Shown in pieces: positions 33,560-46,399 of a DNA stretch of 64,000 nucleotides. Below the pieces are notes generated by a model. It was not told the DNA's origin. It did no database searches and was given only the letters and a program-made list of their open reading frames with translations. The stretch covers positions 13,443,455 through 13,507,454 of the forward strand of contig OX365948.1 in the NCBI GenBank assembly GCA_947247005.1, given 5' to 3'. The DNA is from Spisula solida (lineage: Eukaryota > Mollusca > Bivalvia > Venerida > Mactridae). Every line of letters starts with the position of its first letter. The stretch's first letter is position 1. A program made the translations under genes and the position numbers.

Positions 33560-35120
33560 ACAGCACCAACATATTATTCTCTATGAAAGTGCAACTATTA
33601 TAAGGCTACAATTGTATCCTGCATGTACTCAACTCTACAATAGACAACTCTTAAAATCTACGTGAAACCAATAGGAGATAATTCCCCTGAGTTGAGTGGC
33701 TCAATACGGGGAAAATTAAGAATTATTAGTAAATAAATGCGAAATGTCGGCTACTGCTACTCTTCATTCAATTACTGGCCTAAAATAGTGACCCCTTTGC
33801 GGCCACAATTACCATACACTGTGTTACGTTAAAAGTACCAAAGCAGTAACCATATTTCGGACTTAAGCCCAGGATTATTTAAAAGGTAAATTATTTTTTT
33901 CAAAACCACCTTGTGTTCTAGAAAAAGTAAGAAAACCGGTAAAAATGGTCGGATACTGCTCGCCAGCCAGTAGAGTATGAAAAACAGTAAACTACATTTA
34001 ATTCAACAAAAAATTAAGTTAATGTATACTTCCTTTCACTGCCATACGGATGGGTATACACGTCCTTGTAATGTTCCTGCTATTTGCCATCTAAAGGGAC
34101 AAGAATTACCCAACATTCCACTGTGTATGAATTGCGTTCTGGAAAACATTCTCTACACTGATTTAAGGAAGGTTTTTAGTCACCATTTACTGTTCTATTT
34201 TAAATGAAGTTGAAGACGTTATTTCATATCATTGAAATTGAAAAACACAAATAAAACTAGAATTTTTATGGGAGGTTATACAGGCAATTATAGCGATTAT
34301 GATTCCAAACTTAGATTTTACTATTTAGCACACATTATGTCTGAAAAAAAACCTGTAGATGGGGCTTAACCTTAAATAAACGTAGACATTTTAGACAAAC
34401 GATAATGGGAAAAAGGAAAATCAGACAAAATTGTGACACATCTGAGTTTTGAACGCTTATAACACGAGTCAAGCAGACGAACGCGTAACCAATGTAGCTA
34501 ATCTCGCTACTACATTAAACAACTCGGAATTATGTTTATACATTCACTGATCACTTGACCCGGGTCACTTTAAGGTCAAATGGCTAGTAAAGTAATACTG
34601 TTCATATCGAGAGAACCGCGAAGAACAGATCTATGTGTGTAGCTATTGTAAGTTTCGTTGACATGTTTAACAAAATGTAATTTTTTCGCGGTATCTTTTG
34701 TGATGAGTATAGCATATTCCTACCTATCAGATATCCTGTATCTCGTCACCCCCAATTTATGTCCAAACATTTCATTGGTTTTCGAAGTGGTCAAAACTAG
34801 GTTGAATATCAAGCTAGACAGCTAACGCTGAAAAACTGTACTTGGCAAGGTCCGCTCAATGACCTTGGTGACCTGGTAGATTTCCTGTCATAACATGGCT
34901 TATCAAAAGGATGGGTATACCTGTCTCTATGGCAGGGAAAGGGTTATCTACTGTATTTAAAGTCACTGCTGACCACAGTCTGTTTATACTTTTATTTATT
35001 AGGTATAGATGAACCACGAGTTTTGAGCCGTGCCGGGAGATTACACTACTTAGTCATTGTGTGTGAATATACCTGGTTGGGATGCCTTTAAAATGGTTGA
35101 TATATATTTTTGTATGACTT
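33560..35120. other. No gene recognised
   Basis: Short frames only. None shows a domain, splice context or codon bias I can support. Confidence 0.35.
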
Positions 35121-35127
35121 TTACTGT

Positions 35128-35200
35128 CAGTATCGCTGGCTCAATCGGTAGAGGTTGATTATCAGTCTGAGACATGCGGGTTCAAGTCCTGAGAACTGCA
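35128..35200 (+). repeat. tRNA-like SINE head
   Basis: gctggctcaatcggtagagg resembles an A box and gcgggttcaagtcc a B box, 30-odd bases apart. Acceptor arms do not pair, so this is SINE-derived. Confidence 0.5.
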
Positions 35201-35229
35201 CTATTTTTTCTCAACTATATTTTTTAAAT

Positions 35230-37120
35230 TTCTTTTTCGTCTAGAATATAAAGACATTGTTTAAAAGCCACTTTTGAAAATAACTATTACCTTGACTTTT
35301 TCATGTTGCGCTGTTTTTACTTGTGGGAACCCCAGTATTCGTATTACATACCATCTCAGAAATCACTACGATTTTAACGATATTATTTCTCCACAACCAA
35401 TCCATCCGAGCAAGAAACTAGTTCCAGCAAATATAAACAAATGTCGTCATTTTCAACCATTTTAAAGAAAATTGTTTATATTAATTGTATTAATTTTCAT
35501 TTGTTTGTATTGTGTGAACTTTTTGAAAGTTTTTGGCGATGACTTAATGTATTTGTGCGAAAGAATTCCTACGCGCCATAAAGTGACTAATGATTTTTGA
35601 GGGGCGATAAAAATGTCACTGTTAAAAGTAACTCGTTGAGCAGACGAACTTTACATAGTTCATGGTTTTATCATTCATAGTACAGTTTAGCTAGAAACTA
35701 CTAACCTAACGTTTGCTTAATTATTTGTCACTATTTACAGTAGTTTGCATTTGTTGATAGTATTGATCCACTTTTCATTCATTTACTTACCAGAGATCTT
35801 CAGCTAAATATTTTGAGTCTACCACTAGAACAACCCTTTTCCCAGCGTTGTTACATATATAGTTCCCCGCCAAAAACCGAGACCATATCAGCAATTTGTG
35901 TTTCGTCCCAATCTTTTTCGTTCGCGCTATTGGTACTTTATCAATTTCGTATACAGGTAGAGTTATGGAATAAGGACTCTTGATAGTTTTTAGTTACTAG
36001 TTTGTTTTATCATTTTCTTGCGCCCATGTAAATAGTATTGATCGACGTTTGAACCATTAAGTTACCACAGATTATCAGCAAAATAGTTTGCGTCTGTCGT
36101 TATTTACTCTTGTCCGAGCGCCGAGCTGTGTATACAATTTTCCCACTGAAAGTCTAGACCATAACGCATATTTACGTTTCGACCCCTGTTTTATTAGTTC
36201 TCGCTAATCATACCCTGTCCGGTCGTTTTATAATTTATATTTGCAACTGAAGAGTTGTGGGATTATGACTTTGTGTAGTAATTAGACACTGGATTTTTAT
36301 TTTACTGCGCCCATTCATTCACTATCCTATTTCATATTCTTTTGGTTTACTACCATCAAAATAATTCGCGCGGAAACGTTTTAACAAAATTTAATGTTTT
36401 TATTTTATTCATTACGCAAGTCTGACCTGCAATATGGTAAGTGTTGATGTCCACAGGCACATACGATGTTTGATAATTCATTTAACGAGCGTCTTAAAAT
36501 GTGAGTAAAACACGGAAATCACGGTGAATCGAACACACACTGTGATATACATGTATTACTTAGAACTAGGGTATTGCCTTCATGAGTTCTAGTATTGTGA
36601 CGGATCCGTTGTGGTGTGATTTAAATGAGTCAGTTGCTATTGCGTCTCAGAAACCATGTCACAATAATTATTCATATATTTTTTGAAATTCATTATCATT
36701 AAAGGAGAAAATATTACCAAGAATTGCGATTTCCCCCATTATCAGTACTTCAGTACTTTGATTATTTCACATCTTTCCTTAGGATCCAGTAATAGTTTAT
36801 CTTTTACGGAATTCAAAACTTAAACTTCCCCGCTCGATTGATAAGTGCATTTTAACGCATTACACGATATGGCGATTTTTAGATCGGCCATACAGTAAAG
36901 AGGCTTGGTAATAAAGAAATTACTTTTTACCGTGAAATTAGAATTCCTATACAGAAATTGAGAAAGTTAAAAAATGCTACGCAAATCAGGTCCCGTCAAG
37001 AGGCGCTTTTAACTAAGACTTACGACTAGGCTAAATCGCTCATTATTAAATACATTTCAGGAAATGCATATATAACGTTCTTGTGTTAAATTACTTGAAA
37101 AGGTGAATTGAAAAAAAATA
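35230..37120. other. No gene recognised
   Basis: AT-rich non-coding DNA without repeats I can define. Two blocks near 35740-35900 and 36030-36150 look weakly related ('agtattgatc', 'aaata-tttg-gtct', 'ttttccca'), perhaps an old duplication. Confidence 0.3.
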
Positions 37121-37134
37121 TACAAAAAGATACC

Positions 37135-37203
37135 ATACCAAGGATCGAACCTAGAAAAGTAAGTCTCTTAAGACCTTGCCGTATCCATTGGGCCACATAT
37201 TCA
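37135..37203 (-). repeat. tRNA-like SINE head
   Basis: Minus strand: gtggcccaatggatacgg (A-box-like) and ctaggttcgatcctt (B box). The flanks are A/T-rich and no full cloverleaf forms. Confidence 0.45.
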
Positions 37204-37597
37204 GTTACTTACAGAAATTACTTATTTAACTTATATTGGTATTGCTTATATATACATGCCCTTTTTGGGTGAATCAACTTAATTGCTGCATAAATTAGTC
37301 GCGGCTCAAAAATCATGGTTTATCTATATAGTTTGCCGCGGATAACTCTAGCCTTATCAATAAACAAACAAAGCAAATTATGAACACTGCACGGTCGAAT
37401 GACCGCCAGTTATCAGTGTAGATTTAAAGTGTATATCATTAAAAGTGTATATGCACAAGATTGAAAAAAAAAAGAATATCGAAAATGTATTTAATTTTCA
37501 TTTTTATTTGTAAACAAAGGCTAGTGTTATCTCCGGCGAACTATATGTTTGACATGTTTATGTATTAAAATGGTCAATGGGCTGTGTCACTGTTATT

Positions 37598-38008
37598 ATG
37601 TCCCCAGCTTTGATGAGGGGGTATATTGCTTTGCACATGTCGGTTGGTCAGTCGGTTTGTCGTATAAAATGGTTTCCGTTCAATAACTCGAGACCTAGGA
37701 TCTTCAAACTTTACATGGAAGTTGGTCATCCATAGTAGATGACCCCTATTGATTTTGGGGTCAGTAGGTCAAGATCACTGTGACAGTTGCCATTTCTGAC
37801 TATTTAAATGGTTACCATTCAATAACTCAAGCACGCTGTGACCTAGGATCTTCAAACTTTACATGGAGGTTGGTCAGCAACAGCAGATGACCCCTATTGA
37901 TTGTGAGGTCAAAGATCATTGGGTCAAGGTCACTGCAACCTTTACCTTTTTTACTATTGGGCTGCCATGGGGGCATACATGGTTTACATGTTTTACAAAC
38001 ATCTCTTA
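37598..38008 (+). mobile_element. Hairpin-ended tandem-core element, short member
   Basis: The left end, gtccccagctttgatgaggggg, is self-complementary. The core has two similar units of about 150 bp (each with 'ttcaataactc', 'gacctaggatcttcaaactttacatgga-gttggtca' and 'gatgacccctattgatt'). The right end has the small hairpin tgtttTACaaaca followed by tctctta. This matches the build of three other elements in the window. No ORF. Confidence 0.65.
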
Positions 38009-38347
38009 TTTTTAAAAAAAAGCGACCCAGTTTTTCAACAGAATTAAGGCATTTTTATTTCCTTTAAGAAAATTATAGGTTTATATTATTTATTATGGAT
38101 AACAGTGTCGCCTAATGTTGGAGTAATGACATGGCCTAAATGTATTGAACTCCATGAAATTTTTCCTGGCAAATACGCGTACATACATAATAAGGGCCCT
38201 GGCATTGAAAAAATTAACAGGTTTGGATATTAAAGTTGTACCCAATTTTGACCAAAAAACTGCTAAAATTTCTAATCCCAAAGCTATGTTTCCAAAAGAG
38301 GGAGAATAAGCACTTAGGCCATATTTTTATTGGCATTCATGAAATGG

Positions 38348-38605
38348 TCAAAATGCTTAGAGTGACCAAGTGGTTTAAGTGATCTTGACTCTGGTTTGAA
38401 TCTCGATTGGGGCACTGGAAATGTCTGTATCGTTTTTAAGGGTTCCCCACCCAACTAGAGATGAACTTGTTTGAAACCTGGGTGGTAGTCTCATGTGCAT
38501 CGGTGCTAGGCACGTTTAAGAACCAGGGAGTCATTCGGAAAGAGCTAGGGCAGCATGCCTCGCTTCCTTTTACTCAGTCGAATGTAAAAAAGTCAAAACT
38601 GTCTG
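38348..38605 (+). repeat. SINE with tRNA-like head and conserved body
   Basis: The head, tagagtgaccaagtggttta, carries a degenerate A box and tttgaatctcgat a weak B box. The body has 'ggttccccacccaactagagatgaacttgtttgaaacc' and 'aggcacgtttaagaaccagggagtc'. The body recurs at 58438-58665, and the 'ttaagaacc' core also in the 31942 SINE. Confidence 0.6.
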
Positions 38606-38925
38606 CATAAATTTACCAGTTTGAAACTTGTTCTGGAAACATTAGAAACTACAGAGGGCACAATTTTGCTCCTGTCTTTATGAATCTTGGGCAAAATGGA
38701 AACCTGGTCACACGGGGTCAAAAACTAGGTTGCTCAGTCAAATTACAGAAAACGTGTTGAATATATTTGTGCTTCAAAATTCAGTAATGACACACAGGAG
38801 AATGTTTTAGTACCATTATTTCAGTATGTTGACTCACTGTACCCCCAAACCGGAAGTCGCTGATAACTAGGCTTTCAGAAAATATATCGATCGTGTTTAC
38901 CATCTCGGATAGTTTGGATTTTATT

Positions 38926-39526
38926 AGCTCACCTGTCACAAAGTGACAGAGTGAGCTTTTGTGATCACACTTCGTCCGTCGTCCGTCCGTCCGTCAACAA
39001 TTGGGTTGTGTCCTCTCTAGAGGTCACAATTTTGGCCTAATCTTTATGAAACTTGGTCACAATGATCATCTCAACAAAATCTAGGTCAAGTTCGATATTG
39101 GGTCATCTGAGGTCAAAAACTAGCTCACTAGGTCAAATTATAGAAAAAACCTTGTTTTAAACCTTTCAACATGTAGTCTTCATGGTCACTAAACTCTCTG
39201 CAGTAACTCTCTACTCTCTATACATACAATAAACTTTCATCAACCAATAAAATGTGTATCAGGGTTCACAGCAGTTTTGTAAAGGTCAAATATCAAAATA
39301 TTCTAGTATTTTAACCAGGGTGTGAATTGTACTGGTTAAGTGGAAATCAAAGCGCTGTAGGGAGCGTAGACATTTTCCTGAGGGTCGTGGGTTCAAACCC
39401 CACTGGAACCATAATTTTTATTTTTTTATTTTTATTTTTTTTAGTGTTTAGGTATTGTTTTGTCTTTATAGCATGTATCTTGTACATTTTCCTGATGGTC
39501 GTGGGTTCAACCCCCACTGGAACCAT

Positions 39527-39560
<34 letters not shown>

Positions 39561-40961
39561 GGTTTAGGTATTGTTTTGTCTTTATAGCATGTATTTGTAC
39601 ATTTTCCTGATGGTCGTGGGTTCAACCCCCACTGGAACCATAATTTTTTTTTTTTTTTTTTTTTTTTGAGTGTTTAGGTATTGTTTTGTCTGTAAAGCAT
39701 TTATTTGTACATTTTCCTGATGGTCGTGGGTTCAACCCCCACTGGAACCATGATTTTTTTTTTTTTTTTTTTAAATGTTTAGGTATTGTTTTGTCTTTAT
39801 AACATGTATTTGTACATTTTCCTGATGGTCGTGGGTTCAACCCCCACTGGAACCATAATTTTTTTTATTTTTTTTTTTATAAATGTTTAGGCATTGTTTT
39901 GTCTTTATAACATGTATTTGTACATTTTCCTGATGGTCGTGGGTTCAACCCCCACTGGATCCATAATTTTTATTTTTATTTTTTTTAGTGTTTAGGTATT
40001 GTTTTGTCTTTATAGCATGTATTTGTACATTTTCCTGATGGTCGTGGGTTCAACCCCCACTGGAACCATAATTTTTATTTTTATTTTTTTTAGTGTTTAG
40101 GTATTGTTTTGTCTTTATAGCATGTATTTGTACATTTTCCTGATGGTCGTGGGTTCAACCCCCACTGGAACCATAATTTTTTTATTTTTTTAAGTGTTTA
40201 GGTATTGTTTTGTCTTTATAGCATGTATTTGTACATTTTCCTGATGGTCGTGGGTTCAACCTCCACTGGAACCATAATTTTTATTTTTTATTTTTTTAAG
40301 TGTTTAGGTATTGTTTTGTCTTTATGGCATGTATTTGTACAGTTATATGGAGGAAAAATACCAAAATATTTTGTTTAAAATAAAGGTCAAATCATAGAAA
40401 AACCTTGTGTAGTCAGTCACCAGAGGTTACAATTTCAACTTAATCTTTATGAAACTTTGTCACAATGATCCTGTCAACAAAATCTAGGCCAAGTTCGATT
40501 TTGGGTCATCTGGTGTCAAAAACAAGGTCACAATGTCAATTGACATTTTCCTGAGGGTCGTGGGTTTAAACCCCACTGGAACCATAATTATTTTTTTAAG
40601 TGTTTAGGTATTGTTCTGTCTTTATAGCATGTATTTGTACAGTTATATGGAGGAAATATTTTGTTTAAATTATAGGTCAGATCATAGAAAAACCCTGTGT
40701 AGTCACCAGAGGTTACAATTTCGACTTAATCTTTATGAAATTTGGTCCTAATAATCATCTCAACACAATCTAGGTTAAGTTTGATATTAATTAAGTCATC
40801 TGGGGTCAAACGCTAGGTCACATGGTCAAATCATACACAAACTTGCAATAGAGGCTGAATTTCCTTAAATTTTATTCAGAAAATGTGTAGGATCACCATA
40901 GGGGTGTGCATGCACTAGTACGACAGGTGAGCGACCTAGGGCCCTTTGGGCCCTCTTGTTA
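38926..40961 (+). mobile_element. 2-kb hairpin-ended element with tRNA-half tandem array
   Basis: The left end is a hairpin (agctcacctgtcac, loop aaa, gtgacagagtgagct), then 'gtccgtcc' repeats and 'ttggtcacaatgatcatctcaacaaaatctaggtcaagttcga'. That block recurs at 40455 and 40742. The right end, gacaggtgagcg, is the inverse of the left end and is followed by a GGGCCC-TTT-GGGCCC hairpin and tcttgtta. The ends plus the tandem core recall bivalve 'pearl' elements and Helentron-associated elements (inference). The tRNA-half array lies inside. No protein. Confidence 0.68.
39328..40320 (+). repeat. Array of nine tRNA 3'-half units (100-116 bp)
   Basis: The first unit has an A-box-like ctggttaagtgg. 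All units carry 'attttcctga-ggtcgtgggttcaacccccactggaacca', an anticodon-stem remnant, TpsiC arm and acceptor ending in CCA. A T-rich run and 'gtttaggtattgttttgtctttatagcatgtatttgtac' follow. Units start near 39372, 39485, 39601, 39711, 39816, 39924, 40029, 40133 and 40234. A tenth lies apart at 40543. ggttcaacccc fits the pol III B-box consensus. T-run length causes the period change. Confidence 0.88.
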
Positions 40962-41301
40962 GTTTATTCCTTAGTATCGCATGAAGTAAGAGCACCGTTT
41001 ACGTTACAATGTAGTCTGTAAAATACTGTTTACGTAGATACCAAACATACCTGATAAAAGCCTTTATAAACTTTATTTTCAAGTTAAATAACGATTAGAT
41101 ATTTGTTAGGCCTTGTAATGAACCTACACATTCTTTGAAAAATAGTATATTTAGCGTTCACAAAGTCTTGAAACCTTTTCTGGATTATAAATGGATGTAT
41201 AACACATCGATACACACAAACATTGCTCTATCATAACGGATACTTTTTTGAGGAAAATGTGTTTTTCTGGGACATGTATGCCGATTACACTGTACAACTA
41301 G

Positions 41302-41562
41302 TCGAAACATGACTGGCCCACTAGTCGCATTTTGTAAAATCTGGACTGTACCCTTAACCGCAAAACTATACGCCTATTCAAACGTATTTTCAACCTTGCC
41401 TTTAATGCTCTGATCTTGTTATGTGTTAACCAACGGTAGAAATTAGTCATGGAACAGTATCAGTGCTTCTGCTGCAATTTTTATTCAAAGAAAATGTTTG
41501 AAACATGACTGGCCCACTAGTCGCATTTTGTAAAATCTGGACTGTACGCTTAGTCGCAAAAA
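41302..41562. repeat. Two direct copies of a 62-bp segment
   Basis: gaaacatgactggcccacta and the following 40 bases occur at about 41304 and 41501 with few changes, 197 bp apart. The element is unknown. Confidence 0.8.
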
Positions 41563-42139
41563 CTGTTTCTTCGACTAATAGACCCGAAGAATCGGTGACA
41601 TAAATGCATTGAGTAATTACCTTGGGTAACTTAAACATGGAATTTTGGTTTAATATACGTATAGACACGGTCCCTGTAAAAACTGTGTTTGTTAACTGCA
41701 TGCAATTATGTGACGTTCGAGTAAAATATAAAGCCTTAATAGGAGCAAGAGATGTTTATAAAATTGTAATACATGTAAGCCCCTATGACATCCCGATAGT
41801 CAGGAATGTTTAAGGTTGAATGACGACTTTGACCTATTGACCTTGTTTAGTTATTGAACGGAAACCTTTTGACCTATTTATTCATGTTAAAGGTCACAGT
41901 GATACAGTCCCTTGACCTACTGACCGCACAATCAATAGCAGTTATCTATTTTTGATGCCCAACCACTATCCAAAGTTTCAGGATCCGTGGGCTTTAGCTT
42001 AAGCATTCTGGAGTTTTTGAAGGAAAGAATTTGGTCTACCAACCGATAGACAGACATACATGTATAAGCAAAGTAATAAACCCCCTTCAAAGATAGGAGG
42101 GGAATAAATACGTACAAATTGTGTCTAAATACTTAAAGC

Positions 42140-42860
42140 CTAGGTCCCACTGAGCTTTTTTGCCTCGGCGATGTACTCCAGATGGAAATTAATAAGCTTC
42201 GGGAGGCATCGGGAACATGGTCCTCGTGGTCAATGGGAAGCTTCGGGGAATTCACGAGGCAATTTTAGAATCTGGAGGAATCGGGACGCATAGGGATAAC
42301 TTCCGATGTATTCCCGACTTTATGCGTCGATTCAACTGCCTCGGGATGTATTGCCGATGGACATCAGGAGGTTCGCCATTGTCTGAGGGAGGCTCCCCGA
42401 AGTATCGGGGAAGCTTTTGGAAGTCTTGAGACATTTAATCAGATTGCAATTACATCGGGAGATTTCAATGCATGTATTGATTTTTACCTGATGTACTCGC
42501 GATTTCATATCGGGAATATCTAGAAGGCGTCCCTGAAGCTCGGGAATATCCCGGGTAGGCATCCCCGAGGCATCCAGAACCCTGAGGAATGATCGGGGAT
42601 GCTTTGGCGATAAAAAGAATTCTGCGAGGCACCCCAGAGGTTTCCCCGACACATCGACGATGTTTCGTTAAAGTGTCAGAACCCTTCATTGGACTTTTAA
42701 CGTTTGGCGAATATTCGGCAATATTTCGACGACATATTTGCGGTTTCGGGATATAATCCCAAATATAAGTTAGTATTAATCTGGAATGTTTCGGGATTAG
42801 GTGGGAATTTGACACGCCGATTGAGCCTGGGTCCCGGAAATAGATATTGGCCGGATTTTA
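42140..42860. repeat. Degenerate GC-rich repeat built on atgcctcgggga-type motifs
   Basis: Variants of 'gaggcatcgggga' or its inverse recur every 25-40 bp. The first half favours 'gaggca...atcggg', the second 'cccgaggcatcc'. Overall it may be a large decayed foldback. Its left border, agcctaggtcccactgagc, resembles a transposon end. ORFs on both strands here are by-products. Confidence 0.5.
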
Positions 42861-42869
42861 GATCCCGAT

Positions 42870-43640
42870 ATTGGGGAATTTAGACGCCGCAAAAAGCAGA
42901 CAACCATTTCAAGACGATATCCCACTGTGGGAATTTAGACACTATTTTGGATCTAGGGTGGGGAATAAAACCCAAAAAACAAAAATTGCCAGATTTCCCT
43001 TGGTCTGCCCGCCGCCCCTTAGAACAAAATATGGGAAGGTGCAAAACGGATATGCAAGGGTCATTGGTGATGAAAATGACCAAAAGCTTACTGTTTGCTT
43101 GTCGAAATAAAGATACAGTGCATAACTGATAATTATCATTTCAATGAGTACCTTGAAAACGCTAATACACACAAGCATTTTGTATTTGGATATTTGAATA
43201 TCTTATTGAATAGGCATACAGTGGTACTGCGACTAGTGGGACAGATGGACTTTCGCGTTTTCCAAATAGGCGTTCAGTGCATGAATCGAATGCATAGTGG
43301 ATTAAACAGTATTGCAACGATTCAGGGGAGAAATGCATCATTGCACGTATAAACTCATATGTATAGATTGATAATGAAACACCTAGAAGAGAATATTACT
43401 TGAATTTCCTTAGCATTTCCAAAATAACGGGCATTTTATAGTGATTGAATCATCTTTCGCTTTAACCAGCTGTTTATTTTGAGAAAATACGTTTTCATTC
43501 TAAATGCTAATACCTAGTATAGGACTTTCTGTTGAAGAGGCGTTTAATTCACGCCGATAAAATATATGCAAAAAGTCTATTCAATTTAAAAAGTCTGATA
43601 AAAACATTAAAACTTACTGTTGACAGCTTTCCAAAATGAA
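42870..43640. other. No gene recognised
   Basis: Several overlapping short frames on both strands at 42871-43350. None has a recognisable domain. Confidence 0.35.
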
Positions 43641-44084
43641 ACTGAACGCCTAGTTACCAGCGACCTCTGGTTGGGGGGTTCAGTGAGTCAACATACTGTG
43701 ATTATGACACTCAAGTTATTTTTTTTAGTACCATTACGACACTCAAGTTTTTTTTTAACTGGCTGTTTGATGATTCCTGGTTATATTATAATTTGTTAAT
43801 CATTGTTAAAGTAGCGATTATATTCAAATTAATCAACATTATACTCTGCTGATTTCCCTATAGAGAACCAAATTACCATGATTTAGATGGCAGTTAATCT
43901 TCATGTTTTATTTTGTCAACAAATCTAAAGACATAAATTAGTGTTTTCAGGATAACAGTCGTCTTCCAGTCTGTTGATTTCCAATTATGGCACCATACCA
44001 GAATTATCATTATTTTGAAATGTTGCATATTTCTTCGAAATGTTGAGAAAATGCTGGTTTTAGTTTTTTGTGATTGTTTTTTGT

Positions 44085-44520
44085 CTGTCGTCCGTCCTTT
44101 TCACTGTTGAACACTCTAGCACTTTTGCTTAGATCTTTACCAAACTTGGTCAGTAGTTGTATCTCAATGAAATCTAGGTCAAGTTCGGAATTTGGTCATG
44201 TGGGGTCAAAAACTAGGTCAAAAGGTCAAATAATCGGAAAACCTTAATAACACTCTATTAAGGCCACATTTTTGCATTAACCTTCATCAAGTTTATTTTT
44301 ATGACCTTAAGATCAAGTTCGAAGTTGGTCATGTGGGGTCAAAATCTAGGTCAAAAGGTCCAATAATAGGCAAACCTTGTTTACACTCTGGCGGCCACAT
44401 TTTTTGCTTTAATCTTGATGAAGTTTAGTCAAAATGTTTGTCTTGATGACCTTAAGGACAAGTTCAAAGTGATCATGTTTAGCAGGTGAGCGCCACAGGA
44501 TCTATGATCCTTTTGTTATA
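44085..44520 (+). mobile_element. 5'-truncated relative of the 38926-40961 element
   Basis: Shared 'gtccgtcc', 'aaacttggtca', 'atctcaatgaaatctaggtcaagttcg' and 'ggtcatgtggggtcaaaaactaggtcaaa', with two to three internal units. The right end, gcaggtgagcg, is followed by the hairpin GGATC-TAT-GATCC and ttttgtta. The left hairpin is missing. Confidence 0.65.
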
Positions 44521-46310
44521 AATTCTATGAATATGAATTTTCTTAAATGTTGCCTATTTCTTCTTACAGGTAGTGCTTTGGAGGATTAATTGGCATGCAG
44601 TGTGTATAAACAAGACAATCTAAAGTACTATGTGCTTGAAAAGTAAAGGTGTGAGCTAATTATGATCTTGATTTATTCTGTCATTTAAATTTGCACAAAT
44701 AACGTTTCACACTATTTTTGCTTAACCTTTTAGACTTTATGGCCTAATTGAGTGAGCCCAGGCCCTGTGTTCACAAAGGATAAGTATCAAGATCAGGATC
44801 AGATCAGTTGATCCTCATTTTCAGGCTCAGCTGATCTTGATCTCACGAAGCTAAAATTGTTCCGAATCAGCTGAACAAAATATCGGGCTCACTTTGATCC
44901 GCATTTTCAATGTTGTAAGCGACACTGAAGCCGTTACTCTTCAACCGGAGGCTCGTTTACACGATGTTTTCGTCTGATTTTGACATTTGGTTTGTTTACA
45001 TGTGGAATTTCATCGTGAGTGTGCACAATGCACACTATTTATCTACCAGAATGGATACCGAGTTGGAGGTATGATTTTGCACCATCAATGCATTTGTTAG
45101 AATTGTATATTGTTGCCGAAATTGAAGAATGTACACTGAAAATGAATTATATTCAGAATGGAGCCTTGCCGTTGACAGGCTATTTTGCACGGAATTGTAT
45201 GACCGATTACTTCGATCTGCAATACCTTGGGTTGTTTATTACATCGACAAGTGTACTCATAATTAAGCTTACCATGTCAAAATAAAGTTGTAGACTTGTG
45301 TTTACACGCTTGGTATGTGTCGTGTAAAGGTCGGTTCTGTCAGTGATACTGGCAACTGCTACATCAAGTTTATCGCCAATTCTGTGCCTATTTCGGACCA
45401 GAATTTAATATTTGTAACTTCCAAGGGCATATCGAATAATCGTTCAATGTATGGTTTAATGGTGCTGCAAATTGCAATGGTACATGTGAGTGACGTCATC
45501 ACTAATTATCACACCTTACAACCCGCTGTGTGTAAGGCAGTTCTGCATGTTGAAGGCAGACACACACTTACATATATTGATGACGCGATGAATGAACAAT
45601 AAGTATATACAATTTATGTGCCAACAAATGCCATATTAATCGAGTAAACAGGTTTTAGGTATGCGATGTTTGCACAAATTTTGAAACTTTCGCCTTTGAC
45701 ATTACATTCTCAACTTAATTCGTGATTTGGAACAATTCTAAAACATTGAATACAAACTTCAATCCTTCCTCAATATATCTGTCGTTTCCGTTTTGGAAAA
45801 TGTACATTTTCTGTGAAGATACAGAGGTTTTAATTGAACGAGGTACAAAAAAAATGCTTACGAAATAGGCAGTTCTGTTTTTCGAATGATAACGACAAAG
45901 GCATTAAATATTAATGCTAACGCAGAGGCAGAGATAAGAGACTTATGCTAACGACTAAGGCAGAAATTCTAATGACAGGGCCATAAAACCCATTTGTACG
46001 GTTTGTATGTTATAAATATAACCCAGATTCATGTTAGGCTGTATTCCAAAGTCCATTTCAGCAAGAATCACAAGCACGACGAGTGTTTAGTGGTTATTTT
46101 CGTCCAGTTGATTAACAGAATATATATCATACCTGATGATCGCTGACGCTGGCAATTGTCGGTTGTGAGTGGCCTTTTATGCCAGTTAATGACGAGTGCA
46201 TGGCTTTTTAGGGGCCTAAGCTCTCCGGGCACTGTCTTAGAGTTTAGAAACAAATGGTTTTCGTAGTATTCTATCGATAATATACGTACAATTTTAACAA
46301 AATGACGGTG
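44520..46310. other. No gene recognised; a repeat end at 44768
   Basis: From 44768, 'ggccctgtgttcacaaaggat' and gatcaagatc-type motifs start an interspersed repeat also seen, inverted, at 57690-57886. Frames at 45019-45285 and 45315-45602 are open, but I recognise no domain in them. Confidence 0.4.
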
Positions 46311-46399
46311 AAAGGAGCAGGGACGATAAGGGGTGATTTTGGCCCCACTTCCAATTTTTGTGAAACTTTTATCATTCAAAGGTATGCACATCCAGTGAA

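Noticed and set aside
39327..39412. Functional tRNA with encoded CCA
   Set aside because: No matching 5' acceptor strand. Animal nuclear tRNA genes do not normally encode CCA, so this is a SINE-like relic.
39622..39840. Lys-rich minus-strand ORF with repeats
   Set aside because: It is the translation of the tRNA-half array and its T runs; not a gene.
42217..42815. Overlapping ORFs on both strands
   Set aside because: The GC-rich degenerate repeat lacks stops by composition. No domain was found.
45019..45602. Two consecutive plus-strand ORFs (88 and 95 codons) as exons
   Set aside because: No recognisable domain or conserved motif, and no splice pairing in a consistent phase. They lie next to a repeat end.
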